DNA of 5,310 nt from Acidobacteriota bacterium. GTDB lineage: Bacteria > Acidobacteriota > Terriglobia > Bryobacterales > JACQDG01. The translations under genes were made by a program, and so were the position numbers. Below, piece after piece: positions 1 through 4,875 of the stretch (positions are counted from its first letter, which is position 1; the number at the start of each line of letters is the position of its first letter). The DNA lies in NCBI GenBank assembly GCA_016201185.1, contig JACQDG010000141.1:1-5310 (forward strand). The letters are read 5' to 3'. The notes below the pieces were generated by a model. The model saw only the letters and a program-made list of their open reading frames with translations. It did not search any database and was not told the origin of the DNA.

Positions 1-44
1 CCCAGCTCTGACAAAATCCGGTACCGGCCGATCTTTTCCAGCAC
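1..44 (-). CDS. Ser/Thr protein kinase, N-terminal 15 codons only (runs off left edge)
   Basis: Read on the minus strand, a GTG start at 44-42 opens V-L-E-K-I-G-R-Y-R-I-L-S-E-L-G and stays open to base 1. 'IGRYRILSELG' is the characteristic beginning of a bacterial Hanks-type (PknB-like) Ser/Thr kinase domain: the GRYRI strand leading into the glycine-rich ATP loop, whose first Gly is the last codon visible. The start is supported by AGAGGA (minus strand, 58-53), 8 nt before the GTG, and by an in-frame TAA about seven codons upstream, with no other start between. A kinase domain at the very N-terminus is usual for this family, often followed by a membrane segment and TPR, WD40 or PASTA sensor domains, none of which can be seen here. 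It is transcribed away from the ankyrin lipoprotein. The family call is fairly sure; nothing can be said about substrates or domain layout. Confidence 0.75.
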   Translation of the reverse strand, partial: MLEKIGRYRILSEL

Positions 45-68
45 GCGAAGGTTCCTCTGACCTTAATC

Positions 69-80
69 ACTTTACCACAG
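69..80 (-). promoter_or_regulatory. Candidate extended -10 promoter of the kinase gene
   Basis: On the minus strand CTGTGGTAAA (80-71) contains TG-G-TAAAGT, an extended -10 element with the hexamer at 74-69. Transcription would start near base 62, giving a leader of about 18 nt that just contains the AGAGGA ribosome-binding site and leads to the GTG at 44. There is no good -35 hexamer, as is common with extended -10 promoters. The same ten bases occur just before the GMC oxidoreductase gene (2032-2041). Confidence 0.35.
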
Positions 81-108
81 GGCGCAAGAAGGCAAGCAGC
101 GGTTAACA

Positions 109-128
109 CCGGGCGGGGGCGAGCCCGG
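109..128. other. GC-rich hairpin in the kinase/ankyrin divergent spacer
   Basis: CCGGGC (109-114) and GCCCGG (123-128) are exact reverse complements separated by 8 nt. The hairpin lies upstream of both candidate promoters, so it is probably outside both transcripts. No T-run follows on either strand, so it is not an obvious intrinsic terminator. It may be a protein-binding site or a chance result of the GC-rich spacer. Confidence 0.3.
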
Positions 129-146
129 GGGTGGCTCCCCTTCCCT

Positions 147-167
147 TACTTTGCAGTACAAAGTACT
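147..167. promoter_or_regulatory. Operator-like inverted repeat touching the ankyrin-gene promoter
   Basis: TACTTTG (147-153) and CAAAGTA (159-165) form a perfect 7-bp inverted repeat with a 5-nt centre, CAGTA. A second overlapping palindrome, AGTAC-AAA-GTACT (155-167), shares its right arm. Both end at or in the TTGACA box that starts at 167, so a dimeric repressor bound here would block RNA polymerase. The stretch is AT-rich inside a GC-rich spacer, which makes chance less likely. The binding protein is unknown and no regulator gene is in the window. Confidence 0.45.
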
Positions 168-195
168 TGACAAAATGAAACTGCGGGGCTACCCT
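167..195 (+). promoter_or_regulatory. Sigma70-type promoter of the ankyrin lipoprotein gene
   Basis: A perfect -35 hexamer TTGACA (167-172) is followed after exactly 17 bp by TACCCT (190-195), a weak -10 that keeps the key T-A----T positions. The start of transcription is expected about 7 nt past the hexamer, at base 202, which is the A of the ATG. The mRNA would then be leaderless. This fits the lack of a well-spaced Shine-Dalgarno site; the only purine run, GCGGGG at 183-188, is too far from the ATG. Confidence 0.5.
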
Positions 196-201
196 TGAGC
201 C

Positions 202-909
202 ATGAGACCGCGAAACTGGATCGCCGCCGGTATCCCGCTGCTGTCCCTGTTTTCGGGATGCTTCCTGGAAAGGCCTCACACCGCCCTGACTGCCGCAGCC
301 GCCGCCGGCCGCGCCGGAGAAGTCGCGGCGCTGCTCGAGCAGGGCGCCGATCCAAACGTCCCCGGCGGCGCCCCCGGCGGGGGCTTCACCCCGCTGGACT
401 TCGCCGCGCGCGACGGCCGCACCGACATCATTTCCCTTCTCCTCAAGTCCGGCGCCGATCCCGACCTTCGCAGCGGCCTGGGCGACTGGACGCCGCTGAT
501 GCACGCCATCCACAAGAACCAGGAGCAGTCGCTGCGGGCTCTGCTTAATGGCGGCGCCAATGTCAACGCCAGGGGCCGGGATGGCCTGACGGCCCTGATA
601 ATGGCCGCCGGCTACGGCTATTCCGGTATGGTCCGCGAGCTGCTGGATTCCGGCGCCGACCCCTACGCCGAGATGGCCGACGGCAACTCCGCCCTCACCA
701 GCGCCGTGGGCGGCGTGTCGGACATCGATCGCTTCACCCTTTGCTCCTGCCAGACGGATACCGTGCAGACTCTATTGGAAGAGGCGCCCGATCTGAGGTT
801 GAAAGACAACTTTCCCGGCCGCTCCGCCCGCTGGTTCGCCCGCCTGGGCCGTTGTTCAGAAGTGCTGCGCCTCCTCGAGCAATATGAAAGCAAGCGATCG
901 AGTCTGTAA
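202..909 (+). CDS. Ankyrin-repeat lipoprotein
   Basis: This is a 235-residue protein probably anchored to the outer face of a membrane. Residues 1-20 look like a lipoprotein signal peptide: basic start MRPRN, hydrophobic stretch, and lipobox L-F-S-G-C with Cys20 as the lipidated residue (Phe at -3 is less usual). Ankyrin repeats follow at about 28-53, 60-90 (TPLDFAARDGRTDIISLLL then GADP), 95-124 (TPLMHAI, then GANVNAR), 127-157 (TALIMAAGYGYSGMV, then GADP), a degenerate one at 160-200 and a partial one at 204-230. The fifth repeat carries an insertion with Cys181-Ser-Cys183; Cys218 is the only other later cysteine. Ankyrin repeats bind proteins and have no activity of their own, so the partner is unknown. 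The gene faces away from the kinase and ends 3 bp from the oppositely oriented ugd remnant. Its start is fixed by the signal peptide. No chemical function should be assigned. Confidence 0.85.
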   Translation: MRPRNWIAAGIPLLSLFSGCFLERPHTALTAAAAAGRAGEVAALLEQGADPNVPGGAPGGGFTPLDFAARDGRTDIISLLLKSGADPDLRSGLGDWTPLMHAIHKNQEQSLRALLNGGANVNARGRDGLTALIMAAGYGYSGMVRELLDSGADPYAEMADGNSALTSAVGGVSDIDRFTLCSCQTDTVQTLLEEAPDLRLKDNFPGRSARWFARLGRCSEVLRLLEQYESKRSSL

Positions 910-912
910 ACT

Positions 913-1973
913 CTACCGCCTGCCCACGCTGACGTACTCAAACCCGCGCTGCCGCATCTCTTCCGGCCGGAACATGTTGCGCCCGTCTATGATCAGGGGC
1001 CGGGCCATGGAGGTCCGGACGCGGTCGAGATCGACCTCGAGAAAGTCCTGCCACTCGGTGAACACCAGCAGAGCGTCGGCTCCCGCCGCGGCCTCTTCGG
1101 CCGAGTGACAGTACACGATGCGGTTCTTCCCGTCTGGCAGAACCGCCCGCGCTTCCTCACTCGCCCGCGGATCGTAGGCGGCCACCACCGCGCCCTCCTC
1201 CAGCAGCTTGCCAATCACCGCCAGGGACGGTGCAAAACGCACATCGTCCGTGTTGGGCTTGAAGGCCAGGCCCCAGGCGCCGATTTTCTTCCCTTTCAGC
1301 ACCCACACCTCGTGCCGGATCTTCTGCAGAAACATCTCGGCCTGCTCCTGGTTGATCCGCTCCACCTCGCGCAGCAAGCGGAAGTCGTAGCCGCTTTTTT
1401 CGGCGATGCGGATGAAGGCCTGCAGGTCCTTGGGGAAGCAGAAACCGCCGAAGCCAATCCCCGCTCGCAGGAAGCTCGGCCCGATGCGGCTGTCGAGCCC
1501 CATCCCCGCCGCCACCTGCTCCACATCCGCCCCCACCCGCTCGCACAAGGCGCCGAGCCGCCGTAAATTTGCAGGGTCCGGTGGATGCGGTCCCCGGTCA
1601 GCACCGGCACGGTGCTCTTCTCCACGATCAGCTTGTAGGAGTTGGAGTGCGTCGCGATTTGCCGCGTCACCTTCTCCACGCTCGAAAGGTCGGCGTCCCC
1701 GTCCGGCAGAGGCGGCGTGCCCAGGCAAAGAAAGATCACCGTGGCGTCGTTGACGTGCAGCTCGAGCTCGCAGAAGAACCGGATCCGCCCGCGTTCCCGG
1801 TTCCGGTCCAGCAGCTCCTGTATTTGCGGCTCGTAGAAAGGCGCCCGTCCCCCGGCCAGCGCCTCAATCTTCCGCGTATCGGTGTCGTGGCACCCCACTT
1901 CGTGCCCGATCTCCGCGAAGCACAGTCCCACCACCAGCCCCACATGCCCGGTCCCGATCACCGTAATCTTCAT
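913..1973 (-). pseudogene. ugd: UDP-glucose 6-dehydrogenase, internally deleted and frameshifted
   Basis: The intact enzyme oxidises UDP-glucose to UDP-glucuronate with two NAD+, for polysaccharide synthesis. The ATG at 1973 begins MKITVIGTGHVGLV, with Rossmann GxGxxG at residues 7-12 and the NAD-ribose Asp near 30; AGGGG (1986-1982) lies 8 nt upstream. The N-terminal domain reads through LGTPPLPDGDADLSSVE and IVEKSTVPV to about Leu134 (base 1572). Homology resumes in another frame at LCERVGADVEQV (from about 1557), then GLDSRIGPSFL, the active-site GFGGFCFPKD (Cys codon 1440-1438) and WGLAFKPNTDD, to a TAG at 915-913. Missing between them are about 90-125 residues, including the SNPEFLREG glutamate motif and the KYAAN-type lysine/asparagine helix, both needed for catalysis. 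About 348 codons remain of a usual 430-480. Apart from the joint, both halves look well preserved, so the lesion is either recent or an assembly error. Confidence 0.88.
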
Positions 1974-2031
1974 AGGACAAGCCCCTATGGTAACAGCAAG
2001 CCGCCGCCCACCCGCTCCCCGCCAGCCGCTT

Positions 2032-2043
2032 CTGTGGTAAAAA
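2032..2043 (+). promoter_or_regulatory. Candidate extended -10 of the GMC oxidoreductase gene, leaderless start
   Basis: CTGTGGTAAA (2032-2041) contains TG-G-TAAAAA with the hexamer at 2038-2043, leaving 6 nt to the ATG at 2050. Transcription would begin at or beside the start codon. AAGGG (2043-2047) is only 2 nt from the ATG, too close to serve as a normal ribosome-binding site. No clear -35 box is visible in the GC-rich 76-bp spacer. On the other strand of this spacer TGT-TACCAT (1995-1987) could be a -10 for ugd, but it would leave the ugd Shine-Dalgarno sequence untranscribed, so I do not list it. Confidence 0.4.
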
Positions 2044-2049
2044 AGGGCC

Positions 2050-3630
2050 ATGCCGCAACCCGTCTACGACGTTTGCGTGATCGGCGGGGGAGCGAGCGGC
2101 GGCACGGTCGCCGGCACGCTGGCCCGGGCCGGCGTCGACGTGGTGCTGGTCGAGGGCGGCCCTTACCGCAATCCGGCCCTCCTCAAAAACCACGCCTGGC
2201 CTTACGACCAGACCAAGCCGACCGTGCCCCCCGTGGGCGTCGACCCCAAGCTCGAGCCCATCGAGATGCACGGCGACTCCATCGGCATCAACCGCGCCCG
2301 CGTGCTCGGCGGCCGCACCACCCACTGGAACGCCGTCGCCCTCCGCTTCTCCGAGGCCGACTTCCGCGAGCGCTCCCGCAACGGCATCGAGGACGACTGG
2401 CCCGTCCCCTACGCCGAGTTCGCCCCTTACTATGACCGTGCCGAGCGCCTGATGGTGGTCTGCGGCACGCGCGAGAACCTGGAAGTCCTGCCCGACGGCC
2501 AGTTTATCCCGCCGCTTAAACCCCGCTGCTCAGAGCGCATCCTCGGCCGAGCTTGCGAAAAGCTCGGCATCCGCATGATCCCGGTGCGCAAGGCCCTGGC
2601 CACCGAGCCCGGCCACGGCCGCGCCGCCTGCCACTTCTGCGGCCACTGCATGTCGGGCTGCGAAGTCTCGGCCATTTTCAACACCGCCGAGCACGTCATC
2701 CCGGCGGCGCAAAAAACCGGCCGCCTCCGCGTCGTCTCAAACTGCATGGCGCGCCAGTTGCTCATGGGTACGGGAGAAAATGCCGGCCGCGCGAGGGCCG
2801 TCTCCGTCCTTCACCGCGACACGAAGCGCGAGGAAGAAATCCAGGCCCGCGTCTTCGTTCTCTCATGCGGCAACATCGAGTCGGCGCGGCTCTGGCTCAA
2901 CTCCCGTTTCCCCAACACTTACGACAACATCGGCCGCTACCTCCACGGCCACATTACCTGCAGCGCCATGGGTTACTTGAGCGCTCTGGTGGGCAAGCCG
3001 ATGGGGAACCAGGACGGCGCCACCGACCATGTCTACATCCCGCGCATGAAGCGCCCGCGGTGCGACTACGCCGGCGGCTTCGGCTTCCAATTGAATTTCG
3101 CCTCCTACATGACCCCCTACCACGCGAAACATCTTCCCGGCTACGGCGCCGCTTTCAAGCGCCGCGTGCGGGAGCTCCAGCCCGGCTATACCCATCTCGG
3201 CGGCTTCGGCAAGGGGGTGTCCCATCGCGAGAACCGCATCACGGTCCACGCCACCCGCCGCGACGCCTACGGCATTCCCATCCCGGTGGTGTACTTCCAC
3301 TGGCAGCCCAACGATCGGGCCCTCTTCAAGGACATGTGCGACACGGCGCTCGAAATCTACGACGCGGCCGGGGTGAAATTTCTTATCCCGCCCGACCCGG
3401 TCTCCGGCGGCTTCGCGAGCCACGAGGTCGGAGCCATGCGCATGGGCAGCGATCCGAAGACTTCCGTCGTCAACCGCCTCTGCCAGGCCCACGAAGTGAA
3501 AAACGTCTTCGTTACGGACGGCAGTTGCTTCACCACTTTCCCCGAAAAGAACCCCACCCTAACCATCGTGGCCCTCTCGATTCGGACCGCGGACAACATC
3601 GTGGAACTCCGCCGGCGGGGGGAGCTGTAA
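2050..3630 (+). CDS. GMC-family FAD-dependent oxidoreductase with a cysteine cluster
   Basis: This 526-residue flavoprotein belongs to the glucose-methanol-choline family, which oxidises alcohols or sugars with FAD. The FAD dinucleotide fold is at the N-terminus: CVIGGGASGG with G12, G14 and G17, and Glu35 in VLVEGG to bind ribose. The FAD-contact motif VLGGRTTHWN is at 85-94. In the C-terminal GMC domain the catalytic pair is His458 (SHEVGAMRMG) and Asn501 (KNPTLTIVALS). Between them lies ACHFCGHCMSGCEVSA with Cys194, 197, 200 and 204. Its C-x5-C-x3-C subset (194, 200, 204) has the spacing known to bind a 3Fe-4S cluster in FAD-dependent glucose dehydrogenase catalytic subunits. That suggests electron transfer to a cytochrome or quinone instead of oxygen. 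No signal peptide is seen, and no small chaperone-like subunit or cytochrome gene is adjacent; relatives often use a Tat-bearing partner. The start is right at the FAD motif. The substrate cannot be told from the sequence. Confidence 0.88.
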   Translation: MPQPVYDVCVIGGGASGGTVAGTLARAGVDVVLVEGGPYRNPALLKNHAWPYDQTKPTVPPVGVDPKLEPIEMHGDSIGINRARVLGGRTTHWNAVALRFSEADFRERSRNGIEDDWPVPYAEFAPYYDRAERLMVVCGTRENLEVLPDGQFIPPLKPRCSERILGRACEKLGIRMIPVRKALATEPGHGRAACHFCGHCMSGCEVSAIFNTAEHVIPAAQKTGRLRVVSNCMARQLLMGTGENAGRARAVSVLHRDTKREEEIQARVFVLSCGNIESARLWLNSRFPNTYDNIGRYLHGHITCSAMGYLSALVGKPMGNQDGATDHVYIPRMKRPRCDYAGGFGFQLNFASYMTPYHAKHLPGYGAAFKRRVRELQPGYTHLGGFGKGVSHRENRITVHATRRDAYGIPIPVVYFHWQPNDRALFKDMCDTALEIYDAAGVKFLIPPDPVSGGFASHEVGAMRMGSDPKTSVVNRLCQAHEVKNVFVTDGSCFTTFPEKNPTLTIVALSIRTADNIVELRRRGEL

Positions 3631-3696
3631 AGACGAAGTCGGCGGAGGGTTAGGAGATCAATCCCGGAAGGGCTGCGCGGCTGGCCCCTCTTGCTG

Positions 3697-3702
3697 TATC
3701 CT
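3697..3702 (+). promoter_or_regulatory. Candidate -10 of the STAS gene in the 80-bp spacer
   Basis: TATCCT (3697-3702), preceded directly by CTG, lies 8 nt before the ATG at 3711. No Shine-Dalgarno sequence is present in the bases just before the ATG. Transcription would start at or within two bases of the start codon. Upstream, GGGC (3670-3673) can pair with GCCC (3684-3687) as a weak hairpin after the GMC stop codon; no T-run follows, so it is at best a poor terminator. The AT-rich patch stands out in an otherwise GC-rich spacer. Confidence 0.3.
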
Positions 3703-3710
3703 AAATAGCC

Positions 3711-4088
3711 ATGGAACTGCGCGTTTCAACCCGTCATGTGGACCCGGATATCACCGTGGTGGAGCTGGCCGGCCGGATCAAGATCGGCGCCGAGGGCCGG
3801 GGCGTCGAAACGCTGGTCAAGGAACTCCTGCACCAGAACCGCAAGAAGATCGTCTTCGACATCGCCGGGGTCGAGTACATCGACAGCGCCGGCATGGGCA
3901 CCATCGCCCAGTGCGTCTCGACCGCTATCCAGGCCGACGGCGGCCTGCGCATCGCCGGCGCTAAGGACAAGGTGCTCCGCCTGTTCCAGATGACACGCAT
4001 GGACACCTTCCTCGACTGCTACCCCACCGTCGAGGTTGCCTGCCAGAACTTTCCCAGCCGCCAGCCAGGGGATAAGAAGCTTTTCTGA
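3711..4088 (+). CDS. STAS-domain anti-sigma-factor antagonist (SpoIIAA/RsbV-like)
   Basis: This 125-residue cytoplasmic protein is a single STAS domain. Such proteins bind an anti-sigma kinase of the RsbW/SpoIIAB type and free the sigma factor; phosphorylation of a conserved serine switches them off. The pattern is visible: strand DITVVELAGRI (13-23), helix GVETLVKELL, strand KKIVFDIAGVEYID (45-58), the phosphorylation loop DSAGMGTI with Ser59, then the last strand GGLRIAGAKDKV and helix KVLRLFQMTRMDTFLDCYPTVE. Length fits the family (about 100-125), with a short basic tail, SRQPGDKKLF. No RsbW-like kinase, phosphatase or sigma factor gene is adjacent, so it is an orphan here and its partner is elsewhere. 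It may be expressed alone from TATCCT at 3697 or with the GMC gene 80 bp upstream. The family call is sure; the pathway is inferred. Confidence 0.88.
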   Translation: MELRVSTRHVDPDITVVELAGRIKIGAEGRGVETLVKELLHQNRKKIVFDIAGVEYIDSAGMGTIAQCVSTAIQADGGLRIAGAKDKVLRLFQMTRMDTFLDCYPTVEVACQNFPSRQPGDKKLF

Positions 4089-4114
4089 GGGGGCGGCCAC
4101 CCTGGTCCGCTCTC
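4089..4114 (+). terminator. Hairpin directly after the STAS stop codon, possible terminator without T-run
   Basis: Beginning at the base after the TGA, GGGG (4089-4092) plus GCGGCCA (4093-4099) can pair with TGG, a bulged T (4106), CCGC (4107-4110) and TCTC (4111-4114), around a CCC loop. The stem has about 11 pairs including two G-U. Its place between the stop codon and the rpmI promoter suits transcript-end formation. There is no following T-tract, so it may act by stalling, with Rho, or as an RNA 3' end protector. Confidence 0.4.
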
Positions 4115-4131
4115 GCCTCCCGGGCCCGCTA

Positions 4132-4140
4132 TGCTATACT
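4132..4140 (+). promoter_or_regulatory. Extended -10 promoter of rpmI-rplT-pheS
   Basis: TGCTATACT contains the extended -10 TG-C-TATACT, with hexamer 4135-4140 matching TATAAT at five of six positions. No good -35 box is found 16-18 bp upstream, which the TGn element can offset. The transcript would start near 4147, inside or beside a run of six T (4144-4149), leaving a leader of about 95 nt to the rpmI GTG. Within the leader CTGCC (4159-4163) can pair with GGCAG (4197-4201) and CTC (4181-4183) with GAG (4188-4190), so a weak fold is possible, but I see no recognisable ribosomal-protein leader motif. Confidence 0.6.
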
Positions 4141-4242
4141 GAATTTTTTCTTTGCGATCTGCCGCGCACCACACCCCAGCCTCAACTGAGCGAACGGGCA
4201 GCGGGTTTTGATGTGTGTCCGCCGCAGAGGGGAGGTTGGATT

Positions 4243-4437
4243 GTGCCGAAGCTGAAAACGCATCGCGGCGCGGCCAAGCGCTTCAAGAGGACCGGGACGG
4301 GCAAGATCGTCCGTCACCACGCCTCGGCCCGTCACATCCTCACCAGTAAGGCCCGCAAGCGGAAGCGCAAGCTGCGAAAACAAGCCGAGGTCAGCGCCGG
4401 AGATTATAAGCGCATCGACCGCATGCTTCTTTCGTAA
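4243..4437 (+). CDS. rpmI: 50S ribosomal protein L35
   Basis: L35 is a small, very basic protein of the large ribosomal subunit. The 64 codons match the family's usual 64-66 length and begin with its signature PKLKTHRGAAKRFKRTGTGK, followed by a lysine/arginine-rich middle (SKARKRKRKLRKQ) that sits in rRNA and the usual acidic-to-helical end DYKRIDRMLLS. The start is GTG at 4243, chosen because the conserved protein begins there and GGGGAGG (4229-4235) lies 7 nt upstream; the open frame before it is not conserved-looking. In many bacteria the order is infC-rpmI-rplT, but no infC lies upstream here: a STAS gene and a separate promoter do. rplT follows after 78 bp. Certain identification. Confidence 0.97.
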   Translation: MPKLKTHRGAAKRFKRTGTGKIVRHHASARHILTSKARKRKRKLRKQAEVSAGDYKRIDRMLLS

Positions 4438-4442
4438 CATTC

Positions 4443-4483
4443 CGGCGAGCTAGCAGCGCGTGAGGCACGTGCCTGCATCGCCG
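4443..4483 (+). promoter_or_regulatory. Nested RNA hairpin between rpmI and rplT, possible L20 control element
   Basis: The outer stem CGGCGA (4443-4448) pairs exactly with TCGCCG (4478-4483). Inside, GCA (4453-4455) pairs with TGC (4474-4476), then after one bulged C (4473) GCGCGTG (4456-4462) pairs with CACGTGC (4466-4472), one pair being G-U, around an AGG loop. An alternative DNA palindrome, AGGCACGTGCCT (4463-4474), overlaps it. The structure ends 21 nt before the rplT ribosome-binding site and has no T-tract, so it is not a terminator. L20 is known to repress its own operon by binding structured mRNA in E. coli and B. subtilis; that this element does so is inference. Confidence 0.45.
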
Positions 4484-4515
4484 CCAGCGCCAAGAGTCAA
4501 CGTGGGAGAAAAACC

Positions 4516-4875
4516 GTGCCCAGAGTCAAACGAGGAACCAAGCGTCGGCAGCGCCGCAAAAAGATTCTCGACCGCGCCTCCGGCTATTTTCTGACCAAGA
4601 GCAAGCTCTACCGGGCGGCCAAGGAAGCCGTCGAGCGTGGGCTGAAGTTCGCCTACGTCGGCCGCCGGCAGAAGAAGCGCGATTTCCGCTCGCTGTGGAT
4701 CATCCGCATCGGGGCGGCGGCGCGCATTCATGATCTTTCCTACAACAAGTTCATCCACGGATTGAAGCTGGCCGGGGTGGAAGTGGACCGCAAGATTCTC
4801 GCCGATCTCGCCGCCCGCGACGCCGCCGGGTTTGCCGCGCTGGCCGAAAAGGCTAAGGCCGCCCTGGAGGCCTGA
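4516..4875 (+). CDS. rplT: 50S ribosomal protein L20
   Basis: L20 binds 23S rRNA early in 50S assembly and, in several bacteria, represses translation of its own operon. The 119-residue sequence starts with the family signature PRVKRGTKRRQRRKKILDRA, a long basic N-terminal extension that threads into rRNA. The globular domain follows: GYFLTKSKLYRAAKEAVERGLKFAYVGRR, then KRDFRSLWIIRI and the conserved YNKFIHGLKLAGVEVDRKILADLA near the end. The start is GTG at 4516 with GGGAG (4504-4508) 7 nt upstream. The stop TGA is directly followed by the pheS GTG, so translation of the two is probably coupled. The protein has normal length and no missing motif. Confidence 0.98.
   Translation: MPRVKRGTKRRQRRKKILDRASGYFLTKSKLYRAAKEAVERGLKFAYVGRRQKKRDFRSLWIIRIGAAARIHDLSYNKFIHGLKLAGVEVDRKILADLAARDAAGFAALAEKAKAALEA

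Noticed and set aside
1974..2051. Upstream extension of ugd to an ATG at 2051, adding 26 codons
   Set aside because: The Rossmann motif begins right after the ATG at 1973, which has AGGGG upstream; the extension would overlap the GMC start and has no conserved sequence.
1569..2435. 288-codon plus-strand open frame across ugd, the spacer and the GMC start
   Set aside because: It ignores two real gene boundaries and turns into an Arg/Pro-rich shadow of the GMC gene.
2863..3492. 209-codon minus-strand open frame opposite GMC
   Set aside because: Shadow frame typical of GC-rich DNA; no motif.
2553..3653. 366-codon open frame, plus strand, overlapping the GMC gene in another frame
   Set aside because: It is rich in Arg, Pro and His with no recognisable motif and lies inside a clearly conserved gene; GC-rich third positions create such frames.
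3666..3690. GGGC/GCCC hairpin after GMC as an intrinsic terminator
   Set aside because: Only four good pairs around a large loop and no T-run; too weak to list.
4036..4242. Upstream extension of the rpmI frame (69 codons) into the STAS gene
   Set aside because: L35 begins at the GTG at 4243 with a strong GGGGAGG; the upstream frame crosses the promoter.
4463..4474. AGGCACGTGCCT as a DNA operator palindrome
   Set aside because: It lies within an operon in a region that folds better as RNA with different partners; no promoter is near, so I treat it as part of the hairpin.
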